Under the pieces are notes generated by a model that made no database searches, had not been told where the DNA came from, and saw only the letters and a list, made by a program, of their open reading frames with translations. From an uncultured Butyrivibrio sp. (lineage in GTDB: Bacteria > Bacillota > Clostridia > Lachnospirales > Lachnospiraceae), in assembly GCF_947169445.1 (NCBI RefSeq), contig NZ_CAMVPU010000019.1, positions 4,566-68,565 of the forward strand: 64,000 nt of DNA, read 5' to 3'. The position numbers were made by a program, and so were the translations under genes. Position 1 is the stretch's first letter, and each line of letters opens with the position of its first letter. Of the stretch, positions 52,672 to 61,828 are shown in pieces.

Positions 52672-53304
52672 CTACCTTAGGATCGTGGTATTAAAAGAAC
52701 CAAATATGGACTGTGAAATATCTTTTGCAAAAGCTTCATAATCAATATAATGAATCCCGCTTTCCCATCCATCTATGACTCTCAGCATCGGATAAAGCTT
52801 ATCACCTACTCTCCAGATACTATACCCTGAAACCACAACTGTATGATCTCTGTAGTACCCCCTTGCAATATTCATTATCACAGGGCGGCCCTCAGATATT
52901 TCTTTAACCACATGTTTTTCAAAGGACCAGATGTACGCACCACGGCATTTCGCTTTAATCCCGTATGAATTCAAAGCCTCTTTGGTGATACCGGAGATAA
53001 AAAATGGCAGTGTCCCAAACTTATCAGTATAGCCATAGCTTTGGGCTATTTCTTCAACATTTTTGTAAATAACATGAATATCCTCGGGAATACCCGGAAC
53101 ATGCTTTATCCTGCCATAATAATCCACAACCCTGGCAACGGCCACCACCGAGCAGTTTCTGGTTTTTCGTCCACTGATCTCCTCCATGGATCTTTGATTC
53201 ATGGCAAGAGCTTTCCCTCTTTTTACCATGACTCCCTTTTGCCCATACTGATCCAAAAGATATTTAGGTATATTACTGATTCCACCATAGGGTATTCGCT
53301 TCAT
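52672..53304 (-). CDS. C39-like cysteine peptidase-fold protein
   Basis: 210 residues, no signal peptide or membrane helix. A probable active Cys in RKTRNCSVVAVARVVDYYG, a His in YYRDHTVVVSGYSI and an Asp in LRVIDGWESG are ordered as in the Peptidase_C39_2 fold. Its role is unknown; pairing with a surface C1 protease suggests peptide processing or toxin-like activity, but this is inference. It is the first gene of a two-gene unit with the C1 protease. Confidence 0.68.
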   Translation of the reverse strand: MKRIPYGGISNIPKYLLDQYGQKGVMVKRGKALAMNQRSMEEISGRKTRNCSVVAVARVVDYYGRIKHVPGIPEDIHVIYKNVEEIAQSYGYTDKFGTLPFFISGITKEALNSYGIKAKCRGAYIWSFEKHVVKEISEGRPVIMNIARGYYRDHTVVVSGYSIWRVGDKLYPMLRVIDGWESGIHYIDYEAFAKDISQSIFGSFNTTILR

Positions 53305-53476
53305 ACGTGTAATGCAATCCTTTTGAAAAAAATACTATATCACTATTATAATACAAAAAAGCACATAAAAAGGCTGGATTATTAGCTGCTAAACCACTAT
53401 AATTGTAATACTGCAGTTAATTTATTTATCTATATTTTTAAAATATCTTAAAGGCAAAAAACACACAAAATAAGTG

Positions 53477-53505
53477 TTTACTTTTACAGTTTAAAGTGAT
53501 ATAGT
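53477..53505 (+). promoter_or_regulatory. Promoter of the DAHP synthase gene
   Basis: TTTACT (53477-53482), a 17-nt spacer and TATAGT (53500-53505) on the plus strand, giving a leader of about 30 nt. No attenuator or T-box is visible. Confidence 0.6.
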
Positions 53506-53539
53506 GGTCATTGATTTATGTACCATAGGAGGATTAATT

Positions 53540-54568
53540 ATGTCTTTTGAATATATACAGAAGCTCCCTACCCCGGACGAGATAAGGGAGAAATTTCCAC
53601 TGACCAAAGAGCTTGCGCTTATTAAGCAGGAACGTGACAAGCTTATTTCTGATGTTTTCACGGGAAAGAGTGACAAATTCCTGGTCATCATCGGTCCTTG
53701 CTCTGCAGATAATGAGGATTCCGTTTGTGAATATGTTTCCCGTCTTGGCAAGGTTAACGATAAGGTTAAAGATAAGCTCGTTCTCATTCCGAGAATCTAT
53801 ACCAACAAGCCTCGTACAACCGGCGAAGGCTATAAGGGAATCACTTCCCAGCCTGATCCTGAAGGAAAGACTGATTTCCACGCAGGGCTTATAGCAATGA
53901 GACATATGCAGCTTAAATCTATCGAAGAATCCGGCCTTACAGCAGCAGATGAGATGCTCTACCCGGAGAACTGGGGATATGTTGCAGACATTCTTTCCTA
54001 TGTGGCAATCGGCGCCAGATCTGTTGAAGATCAGGCTCATCGTATGACTGCCAGCGGTTTTGATGTTCCTGCAGGAATGAAGAACCCTACCAGCGGAACT
54101 TTAAGTGTAATGCTTAATTCAGTATATGCAGCCCAGCAGTCACACTGTTTTGTTTACAGAGGCTATGAGGTCAAGACAAACGGTAATCCTCTTGCCCACT
54201 GCGTACTTAGAGGTTCCAGTAATAAACACGGACAGTCTATACCTAATTACCACTACGAAGATTTAAGCCTTCTACTTCAGCTTTATAACCAGAGAGAAAT
54301 TGTTAATCCTGCTGCTATCATCGATTGCAATCACAACAATTCCAATAAGCAGTTCAAGGAGCAGATTCGAATTGCCAAAGAGGTACTTCATTCCAGAAGC
54401 CTTAACAATGATATCAAGTCACTTGTTAAGGGTGTAATGATCGAGAGCTATCTTGAAGAAGGCAGCCAGAAGATTGGAGAAGGTATTTACGGTAAATCTA
54501 TCACAGATCCTTGCCTTGGCTGGGACGATACGGAAAGGCTCATCCTTGAAATGGCTGAACTAGTTTAA
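53540..54568 (+). CDS. aroF: 3-deoxy-7-phosphoheptulonate (DAHP) synthase, class I
   Basis: First step of aromatic amino acid synthesis, joining phosphoenolpyruvate and erythrose 4-phosphate, 342 residues. IIGPCSADNEDSVCEY, LVLIPRIYTNKPRTTGEGYKG, IGARSVEDQAHRM and LSVMLNSVYAAQQSHCF match the AroFGH type, with the metal Cys, His, Glu and Asp in place (IIDCNHNNSNK, ESYLEEGSQ, DPCLGWDDTE). The ATG at 53540, with GGAGG seven nt before, is preferred to a GTG 36 nt upstream. Which feedback inhibitor it senses cannot be told. Confidence 0.95.
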   Translation: MSFEYIQKLPTPDEIREKFPLTKELALIKQERDKLISDVFTGKSDKFLVIIGPCSADNEDSVCEYVSRLGKVNDKVKDKLVLIPRIYTNKPRTTGEGYKGITSQPDPEGKTDFHAGLIAMRHMQLKSIEESGLTAADEMLYPENWGYVADILSYVAIGARSVEDQAHRMTASGFDVPAGMKNPTSGTLSVMLNSVYAAQQSHCFVYRGYEVKTNGNPLAHCVLRGSSNKHGQSIPNYHYEDLSLLLQLYNQREIVNPAAIIDCNHNNSNKQFKEQIRIAKEVLHSRSLNNDIKSLVKGVMIESYLEEGSQKIGEGIYGKSITDPCLGWDDTERLILEMAELV

Positions 54569-54614
54569 TCAGCTAATTAGTAATCCAACTTTAATTTGCG
54601 GTTTTTCGCATTTT

Positions 54615-54656
54615 AAAAGTGGTGGACAGTTATCATTAACTGCTCACCACTTTTTT
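54615..54656 (+). terminator. Intrinsic terminator after aroF
   Basis: AAAAGTGGTG pairs with CACCACTTTT; an inner stem CAGTTA/TAACTG continues it, and TTTTTT completes the run. It separates aroF from the converging XerD-like gene. Confidence 0.9.
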
Positions 54657-54703
54657 ATTTCTTATTCATCTCTTAATCCTGCAAATCCATTTAAACTGCA
54701 AAA

Positions 54704-55579
54704 TCATCTTAGTCTTGCCCATTCATAAGGGTCAGAATGCTTTTTCTTGGATCTGGCCAACTTCGCCAGAGTATTAATATCCTTATACCCCATCATTTCC
54801 TGAAGAGCTGATACATCTGCCCCATTTTCAATAAGATGCGCAGCAAAAGAATGTCTTAAGGTATAGGGTGTAATATCCGTACTTATTCCGGCTCTTTTTA
54901 CATAAGTTTTGATAAATTTCCATAGTCCCTGTCTGGACATGGGCTGACCCATATAATTCACAAACACCTTCTGCTCATCAGGATTACTCTCAGCCAACAG
55001 CTCCTGCCTTGCAAAAAGAAGATATTCATTAAGGGCTTCCTTGGCCTTTTGCCCGTATGGAATAATTCTGTTTTCACTAAGCCTTAAGCAATTCAAGTTG
55101 ATATCAATATTTTTAAGCTCCAGCTCTATTATTTCTGAAGCCTTCAACCCTGTGGCATATAACAGTTCCAATAAAGCTTTATCTCTTTTCCCCTTTGCAT
55201 CCTCATCAAAATCCAGGTTTAACAGGCTCTCCACTTCATACCCTGAAAGAACGCGAACTTCTCTCTTTTCGGCCTTTGGTGTCTTCAAGGATTCTGAAGG
55301 ATTATCTTCAATATTGCCATTTTCCAAAAGATATCGAAAGAAAGCCTTTATCGAAGTAAGTGCTCTAATTATGGAACTCACGGACATATGCTCATTCTGA
55401 AGTGACTCAACATATGAAAAGAGTCTGTCCTGTGTGACTTCGTTAATATCAAAAACACCACGATTCTCCATAAAAGAGATCATTTTATTAAGATCTCTTT
55501 TATATGAAAGAATCGTGTTATTTGAAGACTTTTTTACACTTTGTAAGTATATTGCAAATTCATCAACTAATTGTTTCAT
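54704..55579 (-). CDS. XerD-like tyrosine-recombinase-fold protein lacking catalytic residues
   Basis: 291 residues with the SAM-like N-terminal core-binding domain (about 1-85) and the phage-integrase catalytic fold (about 105-285). The expected active-site residues are mostly gone: YATGLKASEIIEL has Lys where the first Arg should be. TPYTLRHSFAAHL keeps the second Arg but has Tyr for the first His, and GYKDINTLAKLARS has Tyr for the His/Trp and Leu at the nucleophilic Tyr position. Strand exchange is therefore unlikely; DNA binding may remain. Inactive XerD-like proteins are known in streptococci. It lies 11 nt after lysA and is co-transcribed. Confidence 0.88.
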   Translation of the reverse strand: MKQLVDEFAIYLQSVKKSSNNTILSYKRDLNKMISFMENRGVFDINEVTQDRLFSYVESLQNEHMSVSSIIRALTSIKAFFRYLLENGNIEDNPSESLKTPKAEKREVRVLSGYEVESLLNLDFDEDAKGKRDKALLELLYATGLKASEIIELELKNIDINLNCLRLSENRIIPYGQKAKEALNEYLLFARQELLAESNPDEQKVFVNYMGQPMSRQGLWKFIKTYVKRAGISTDITPYTLRHSFAAHLIENGADVSALQEMMGYKDINTLAKLARSKKKHSDPYEWARLR

Positions 55580-55590
55580 TAAATCTCTTT

Positions 55591-56865
55591 TCAGGTTAAA
55601 CTATCAAGCTTATCTGCCACCTCAAGGCAGTCAAATGTAGCAAAATAATCCTTAGGAGTCTCTGCTCGACGAATCATTTTAACGGATCCATCGCTCTGAA
55701 GAAGGAGCTCAGCGCATTTAAGCTTACCGTTATAATTATATCCCATAGAAAAACCGTGGGCGCCGGTATCATGTATAAACAGATAGTCTCCCATCTCTAT
55801 CTTAGGAAGCTTTCTATCTACAGCAAACTTATCATTATTCTCGCAAAGAGATCCGGTAACATCATAAACAGTATCCGGTGTCTCATTCTCTTTTCCCAAA
55901 ACTGTAATATGATGATAAGCTCCGTACATGGCCGGACGCATAAGATTGACAGCACAAGCATCAACACCTATATATTCCTTGTAAATGTGCTTTTCATGGA
56001 TAGCCTTGGTGACAAGAGCACCATATGGTCCCATCATAAATCTACCCATTTCTGTATAGATAGCAACATCTCCCATTCCGGCAGGAACCATTATCTTTTC
56101 AAACTCTTTTCTTACTCCTTCGCCAATGACCTTAATATCATTTGCCTCCTGATCAGGAAGATAAGGAATTCCAACACCACCGGACAGATTTATAAATGCA
56201 ATCTTACATCCTGTTTCCTTCTGAAGTTCTACCGCAAGTTCAAACAACTGACCTGCAAGCATAGGATAATATTCATTGGTAACAGTATTGCTGGCAAGGA
56301 AGGAATGAATACCAAAATTCTCTGCACCCTTGGATTTGAGAATTCTAAAGGCCTCAAAAAGCTGATCTTTGGTCATACCATATTTGGAATCTCCCGGATT
56401 ATCCATGATTCCATTGCTCATCTTGAAAACTCCACCCGGATTATATCTGCAGGAAATAGTCTTAGGAATCCTTCCGATAGTCTCTTCGAGAAAATCAATA
56501 TGAGTTATATCGTCAAGATTAATGATAGCACCAAGCTTATCAGCATATGCATACTCACAAGCAGGCGTATCATTTGAAGAAAACATTATATCCTCTCCCG
56601 TAGCACCAATTGCCTCACAAAGCATAAGCTCTGTCTCGGAAGAACAGTCAAAACCACATCCTATTTTACCAAGAATATCCATAAGAACCGGATTTGGAGT
56701 TGCCTTTACCGCAAAGTATTCTTTAAAGCCTTTATTCCAGGAAAAAGCATCATATACAGCCTTAGCGTTTTCTACGAATCCCTTTTCATCATATAAATAA
56801 AATGGAGTAGGATAATTTTTTACAATTTCTTCAACCTGCGCCTTAGTAACAAAAGGTTTCTTCAT
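55591..56865 (-). CDS. lysA: Diaminopimelate decarboxylase-family PLP enzyme
   Basis: 424-residue alanine-racemase-fold decarboxylase, last step of lysine synthesis. The PLP Lys is in KEYFAVKATPNPVLMDIL, GFDCSSETELMLCEAIG follows, the glycine loop is FINLSGGVGIPY, and the substrate-site motif is GSLCENNDKFAVDRKLP with the Cys from the neighbouring subunit. HDTGAHGFSMGYNYNGKLKCAELL closes the fold. The sequence is more divergent than usual LysA (AVKATPNP in place of AVKANSN), so another meso-diamino or arginine-like substrate cannot be excluded. GAGGAG precedes the start. Confidence 0.86.
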   Translation of the reverse strand: MKKPFVTKAQVEEIVKNYPTPFYLYDEKGFVENAKAVYDAFSWNKGFKEYFAVKATPNPVLMDILGKIGCGFDCSSETELMLCEAIGATGEDIMFSSNDTPACEYAYADKLGAIINLDDITHIDFLEETIGRIPKTISCRYNPGGVFKMSNGIMDNPGDSKYGMTKDQLFEAFRILKSKGAENFGIHSFLASNTVTNEYYPMLAGQLFELAVELQKETGCKIAFINLSGGVGIPYLPDQEANDIKVIGEGVRKEFEKIMVPAGMGDVAIYTEMGRFMMGPYGALVTKAIHEKHIYKEYIGVDACAVNLMRPAMYGAYHHITVLGKENETPDTVYDVTGSLCENNDKFAVDRKLPKIEMGDYLFIHDTGAHGFSMGYNYNGKLKCAELLLQSDGSVKMIRRAETPKDYFATFDCLEVADKLDSLT

Positions 56866-56993
56866 AACTTTATTTTCTCCTCAAGCGTATTTTTCAATTT
56901 TATACAATTAGATATACACTTTAACATGTTAACGCATTGTAATGCAATAGTAAATTGCGCTTAATGAAAAACTTGCTCATATAATATTTTTGG

Positions 56994-57671
56994 TCAAATG
57001 TTCTCAATCTGCCAATCTATGCCGCTTACGCCATTTTTTTCTAGAAACTCATTACATCTGCTAAAATGCTTACAGCCAAAAAAACCTCTGTAAGCAGATA
57101 ATGGGCTTGGATGTGGAGCCTCTAAAATCAAATGTTTTGGATTATTAAGCATAGATTTTTTCATCTGGGCAGGCTTTCCCCAAAGCATATATACAACTGG
57201 TCTATCCTGCGTGTTAACAGCACGGATAATAGCATCTGTAAAATCCTCCCAGCCTCTTCCCTTATGGGAATTTGCCTGATGAGCCCTAACAGTAAGCACA
57301 GTATTTAGAAGAAGTACTCCCTGATCAGCCCATTTTTTCAAATATCCATTATTTGGGATATACAAGCCAAGATCATCGTTCAACTCTTTGTAAATATTCA
57401 CAAGAGAAGGCGGCGTATCTGCCTTCCCGGGTAATACAGAAAAAGATAATCCATGGGCCTGTCCCGGCTCATGATAAGGATCCTGTCCCAGAATCAAAAC
57501 TTTGACATCCTTAAGCGGTGTAAGGTGAAGTGCATTAAATATATCATCAGAAGGTGGATATACCACATGCGTACTATATTCCTGCTTAACAAATTCGAAA
57601 AGATTCTTATAATACTCCTTATGAAACTCGTCCTGCAAAGCAGGAAGCCAGTCCCCGGAAATCATTGCCAT
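56994..57671 (-). CDS. ung: Uracil-DNA glycosylase (family 1)
   Basis: Removes uracil from DNA at the start of base-excision repair, 225 residues. The water-activating motif GQDPYHEPGQAHGLSFSV, the uracil-binding NTVLTVRAHQANSH segment, and HPSPLSAYRGFFGCKHFSRCNEFL with the catalytic His and the intercalating-loop region are intact. It follows hisF by 73 nt. Confidence 0.96.
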   Translation of the reverse strand: MAMISGDWLPALQDEFHKEYYKNLFEFVKQEYSTHVVYPPSDDIFNALHLTPLKDVKVLILGQDPYHEPGQAHGLSFSVLPGKADTPPSLVNIYKELNDDLGLYIPNNGYLKKWADQGVLLLNTVLTVRAHQANSHKGRGWEDFTDAIIRAVNTQDRPVVYMLWGKPAQMKKSMLNNPKHLILEAPHPSPLSAYRGFFGCKHFSRCNEFLEKNGVSGIDWQIENI

Positions 57672-57744
57672 ACCAAACTCTCCTCAAAACAAATAATAAT
57701 AAACCACAAAGCCTTTTTATCCAGGCATTTATAGATAATAATCT

Positions 57745-58506
57745 TTAAAATCTTATTGAAACACCTTTATCCTTAAGGTAGCTCTTAAGCTCTGATATCT
57801 CAAGCTCTTTAAAATGGAAAAGAGAAGCCGCAAGAGCAGCGTCCGCTTTACCCTTAGTCAAAGCATCATAAAAATGATCCATCGTACCAGCTCCACCGGA
57901 AGCTATCACAGGAACATCCACTGCTTCAGCCACACTACGAGTAAGCTCTATGTCATATCCTGCCTTAGTACCATCGCAGTCCATACTGGTTAAAAGGATT
58001 TCACCCGCTCCCAGAGAAACTGCCTTTTTAGCCCACTCAACTGCATCTATTCCAACATCAATCCTACCACCATGCTTATATATGTTCCAGCCGCTGCCAT
58101 CTTCTCTTTTCTTGGCATCTATAGCAACAACAACACACTGGCTGCCAAACTTATCAGCAGCCTCAGCGATAAGCTCGGGCCTATCTATTGCTGCGGAATT
58201 CATTGCAACCTTATCGGCACCTTCTCGAAGGATTGCCTTTACATCATCAACTGTTCGTATTCCACCGCCAACCGTAAATGGAATAAATACTTTTTTGGCC
58301 ACTTCCCTGACCATATCAGCCACAGTAGCTCTATATTCATTGGATGCTGTTATATCCAAAAATACCAATTCATCGGCTCCAGCTCTGGAGTAAGCCTCGC
58401 CAACCTGAACAGGATCACCGGCATCCTGAAGATTTACAAAATTTATCCCCTTAACAACTCTTCCTTTATTTACATCAAGACATGGTATTATTCGTTTTGT
58501 AAGCAT
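57745..58506 (-). CDS. hisF: Imidazole glycerol phosphate synthase subunit HisF
   Basis: Cyclase subunit, 253-residue TIM barrel: uses ammonia from HisH to make imidazole glycerol phosphate and AICAR. LTKRIIPCLDVNKGRVVKGINFVN carries the first catalytic Asp, FTVGGGIRTVDDVKAIL the phosphate loop, and LTSMDCDGTKAGYD the second Asp. It lies 24 nt after hisH, with GAGGAGAAAAT before the ATG. No other his gene is in the window. Confidence 0.97.
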   Translation of the reverse strand: MLTKRIIPCLDVNKGRVVKGINFVNLQDAGDPVQVGEAYSRAGADELVFLDITASNEYRATVADMVREVAKKVFIPFTVGGGIRTVDDVKAILREGADKVAMNSAAIDRPELIAEAADKFGSQCVVVAIDAKKREDGSGWNIYKHGGRIDVGIDAVEWAKKAVSLGAGEILLTSMDCDGTKAGYDIELTRSVAEAVDVPVIASGGAGTMDHFYDALTKGKADAALAASLFHFKELEISELKSYLKDKGVSIRF

Positions 58507-58530
58507 ATTTTCTCCTCATACAGCAATTCT

Positions 58531-59154
58531 TTATACAGATAAGAAATTCTTTAATATCTGCATTCCAACATCCGCACTTTTTTCCGGATGAAACTGGCAG
58601 GCAAATACATTTCCTGATTCTACGGAAGCATCAATTGTCACTGAATAATCTGTAGTCGCTGTAACTATGTTTCTGTCCGCAGCCTTTAAATAATATGAAT
58701 GAACAAAATATACAAACGCACCTTCATCTATTCCTTTAAACAGTCTTCCCTGTCCATGAAAATTCAGACTATTCCAGCCTATCTGAGGAATCTTATATTT
58801 GTTATTATCTGCATCTACGCTCGGAATACTAACTATCTCACCACGTAAAATGCCCAGGCCACTAGCTCCACCTGACTCCTCACTGGAATCAAATAATAGC
58901 TGCTGGCCCAGGCATATTCCCAAAAATGGGATTTCTTTATCTACGATTTCCATAATCGTAGATTTTAAGCCATATTCATTAATCTTCCTCATGGCATCAC
59001 CAAATGCACCTACACCTGGAAGTACAACATGGTCTGCCTTCATTATTTCTATAGCATCTCTTGTAATAACTGTCTTGGCACCAAGATAATCAAATGCCTT
59101 TTCAACGCTCTTAATGTTACCTGCATCATAATCGATAATTGCAACCATCGGCAT
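58531..59154 (-). CDS. hisH: Imidazole glycerol phosphate synthase glutaminase subunit HisH
   Basis: Class I glutamine amidotransferase that feeds ammonia to HisF, 207 residues. VAIIDYDAGNIKSVEKAFDYLG is the start, the nucleophile Cys is in PFLGICLGQQLLFDSSEESG, and the His/Glu pair is in ACQFHPEKSADVGMQIL. The start is either the ATG at 59152-59154 (GGGAG 4 nt upstream) or the next at 59146-59148 (10 nt); the frame before them continues only to TTG. Confidence 0.95.
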   Translation of the reverse strand: MPMVAIIDYDAGNIKSVEKAFDYLGAKTVITRDAIEIMKADHVVLPGVGAFGDAMRKINEYGLKSTIMEIVDKEIPFLGICLGQQLLFDSSEESGGASGLGILRGEIVSIPSVDADNNKYKIPQIGWNSLNFHGQGRLFKGIDEGAFVYFVHSYYLKAADRNIVTATTDYSVTIDASVESGNVFACQFHPEKSADVGMQILKNFLSV

Positions 59155-59248
59155 CAAACTCCCTGTTCTAAGATTATTCTCCCATTGTCCATCATAAAGT
59201 CACATTGTGCAACATTTACTTGAACAAAAGCAGAATTATCGATGCCTT

Positions 59249-61828
59249 CTACAAGGTTCCAACTATCTCCATGAGCCTGATAGTATACTCCCTTTCCTTC
59301 TTGATAGAATTGATTTCAGATACATCAGACTCTGACAATCCATACTTTTCTGAAAGCAGCGATTCTATCTCATCGTACACATTTTGCACATCTTTTTCAA
59401 CACCGAATTTTGCTGCTTCCTCAAGAAGATCGGACTTATTACGCATAGCCATCAGGAGCATATCAAGAGCTTCTTCATCCATATTCATGGCTACATAATT
59501 GTTATATCCTGTTAAATATCTATCTGCCCAAGCATTAACTCTTGCCTTTTCGTATTTTTCCTGCTGTTCCTCATTGAGTTCTTTGCCATATAACATCTTA
59601 TAGGCAGTTTGATATTCTTCCTTTGCGTATGCTGCTTCTGCCTGCTGGGATGCAAATCTATCAGGAAGAACCAAAACCGGAATCATAAATAAGATTCCTA
59701 TACTAGCCGCAAATATTCCTGAAATTGCAATCTTCTTTGGAGACATTGCTTTTTCTGGAACACCAGGGTCTTTAGGAGGCTTTGGTTTCTTTTCCTTCTT
59801 AGGTTTTGGTGGTTTTTCCTTCTTAGGTTTCTTTTCCTTCGGAGGCTTTTTCTCTTTTTGCTTTTTCTCTTTCTTTTTCTTTTCTTTTTTAGGTTTTTCG
59901 TCACCGGCGAGTTCATTAAGAACAGTCTGATTCTCATCCGTCAGACTTGCCAGTTCACCGGCTTCTTCTTCATCCTCTTTGGTAAGAGCGGTAAAGAGTT
60001 TGGCAAAAAATGATCCAAGCCCCTTCTTTTCTTTTTTAGGCTTGCCCTCTCCACCATCCTCATCGCCTTTTCTAGTCTTTCTCTCAGGAATAGCGGCAAG
60101 CTCTTCCAAAGAAGGCTCCATACCATCATCAAGACCTTCTTCAGTAAGAGCATCCATGAGGTCTACCCCCGGAAGCTCCTCCTGATCAGATACTCCGGCC
60201 TCTTCATCTTTATGAGTGGTGCTCTCTATATCCTCAATCTCGTCATTAGCAAGACTGTTCATGAGAGCGTCAAGATCAGGAATCGATGTATCCTCTGCCC
60301 CTGCATCTTCTTCAGAAAGATCCGGAATAGCACTCTCAACCTCAGCCAGGTCTAGCTCTGCCACCTCACCTTCGGTAGACTCACCAGAACCGGCATCAAC
60401 ATTTAATAAATCATCAAGATTGGCTTCAAGACTATCCAGGTCAATTTCATCACCGGATGAAGGCTTTTCCTCAGGTGTTTCAGAAATAATACCATCTATA
60501 TTTCCCAAGGCTCCGAGTCCATCAATAACTCCAACCTCATCAAGCGAAGGATCAGATTCAGGCTGATCTCCCATATCTTCTGAAATATCGCCAAAATCTC
60601 CGGCTTCCATAGCTGCTTCCATTTCAGCAAAATCCGGAATATCATCATCGCTTTTAGATGGAGAAGAAATATCCTGCATTTCAAGATCAGGGATTTCTTC
60701 ACCTTCAACAGTATCCACTGCATCTATTATTTCTTCATTAGGGATATCACTTTGAATTGATGGTACTTCTTCTGAAGGCTCCTCAGGTGGTATTTCTGCG
60801 TTTTCCTCAGATGCCGGTTCAGTGATTTCTTCCGGAATAGTTTCCGCACTCTCCTGAGGTATCTCTTCCGAAAGCGCTTCAAGCGGCTGCTCTTCTAAAA
60901 CAAGATCATCCAGCGAAAGGTTATCCAGGGATATATCATCATAAGTACCACCCTGATTGCCACTTCCATCAGACGAACCGGCAGCACCAGATGGATTATC
61001 GCCTGCCATTACTTTATCCATATCAGCCATCAGATCATCAAGATCATCCATCATCTCGGCACTGTCTGATACACTGTCTATTTCATCAAATAATTTTTCA
61101 GTGGAATCTTCCTTTAGTTTATCAATTACATCATCAAAATTTTCTTCCTGAATATTATCAAGAGCCTCGCTTAAACTGTCCTTACCGGAATCCTCCGGGG
61201 TATCAGTAAGGCTCCCACCTGGCATATCATCTAATAAATCAGTCAGTATCTGTTCAGGAGTTTCCTTGGCATCAGAAGAAGCTCCTGAGTCAATTTTAAT
61301 CATATTATCCTCCGGAAGAATAACCTCCGGAGCCATTTCTAAAAGAGCGTCATCACCCTCCTCAATATCTACGATAGGAGCAGGCTTAGAGTCATCAACT
61401 GGTTCCTCATCAAATTTCCCACTCTGAATCTCCGCATCCATTCGCTCCGCATCAGCTATAGCTTCATCAAGAGCAATTTCTTCCGGATCTCTGGTATCAA
61501 ATGCAGAAGGAGTATCACCAACCTTAAACTGCGGAATAGTATCATCTGAATCAGCTTCAATACCATCCAAAAGGTCAGACATTCTATTATCAAGAATTTC
61601 ATTTTTATCAAGTTTGGTTAAGATATCACCAATTTCATCCAGATCACTATTTCCACCTGAATTACTTATAAGCTCAGAAATAGCCCCTGATTCATCATTT
61701 CTTGAACCACGGGTATCATTATCCAATGTACCTTTAGAAGACATCCTGCTAATGGCAGATTTTGGATTTTTATTCGATTGTGCGGAATTTAGAAGACTGT
61801 CGAGATATTCTTCATCATTGGATCTCAT
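59249..61828 (-). CDS. Large acidic/basic single-pass membrane protein of unknown function
   Basis: 859 residues. Residues 1 to about 575 are extremely rich in Asp, Glu, Ser and Pro (for example IPQESAETIPEEITEPASEE) and surely disordered. A Lys-rich block follows (about 600-715; repeats of KPKKEKK and PPKEKK), then one transmembrane helix (ISGIFAASIGILFMIPVLVL). The last 120 residues are helical, TPR-like (QQAEAAYAKEEYQTAYKMLYGKELN) and probably extracytoplasmic. I recognise no family. The start overlaps the preceding Sir2-like gene by 4 nt (ATGA), so the two are made together. The opposite charges of the two cytoplasmic blocks could drive self-association or binding of a basic or nucleic-acid partner. 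Confidence 0.82.
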   Translation of the reverse strand: MRSNDEEYLDSLLNSAQSNKNPKSAISRMSSKGTLDNDTRGSRNDESGAISELISNSGGNSDLDEIGDILTKLDKNEILDNRMSDLLDGIEADSDDTIPQFKVGDTPSAFDTRDPEEIALDEAIADAERMDAEIQSGKFDEEPVDDSKPAPIVDIEEGDDALLEMAPEVILPEDNMIKIDSGASSDAKETPEQILTDLLDDMPGGSLTDTPEDSGKDSLSEALDNIQEENFDDVIDKLKEDSTEKLFDEIDSVSDSAEMMDDLDDLMADMDKVMAGDNPSGAAGSSDGSGNQGGTYDDISLDNLSLDDLVLEEQPLEALSEEIPQESAETIPEEITEPASEENAEIPPEEPSEEVPSIQSDIPNEEIIDAVDTVEGEEIPDLEMQDISSPSKSDDDIPDFAEMEAAMEAGDFGDISEDMGDQPESDPSLDEVGVIDGLGALGNIDGIISETPEEKPSSGDEIDLDSLEANLDDLLNVDAGSGESTEGEVAELDLAEVESAIPDLSEEDAGAEDTSIPDLDALMNSLANDEIEDIESTTHKDEEAGVSDQEELPGVDLMDALTEEGLDDGMEPSLEELAAIPERKTRKGDEDGGEGKPKKEKKGLGSFFAKLFTALTKEDEEEAGELASLTDENQTVLNELAGDEKPKKEKKKKEKKQKEKKPPKEKKPKKEKPPKPKKEKKPKPPKDPGVPEKAMSPKKIAISGIFAASIGILFMIPVLVLPDRFASQQAEAAYAKEEYQTAYKMLYGKELNEEQQEKYEKARVNAWADRYLTGYNNYVAMNMDEEALDMLLMAMRNKSDLLEEAAKFGVEKDVQNVYDEIESLLSEKYGLSESDVSEINSIKKEREYTIRLMEIVGTL

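Noticed and set aside
54704..55579. XerD-like gene as a sign of an integrated mobile element
   Set aside because: No attachment-site repeats, phage genes or composition change nearby, catalytic residues are missing, and the gene is embedded in an ordinary operon with lysA.
56522..56800. Plus-strand frame opposite lysA
   Set aside because: Entirely inside the well-supported lysA gene and without any homologous feature.
56905..56975. Short palindromes (TTAACATGTTAA, GCAAT/ATTGC) upstream of lysA
   Set aside because: Short and AT-rich; chance occurrence cannot be excluded and no adjoining promoter was convincing enough to call an operator.
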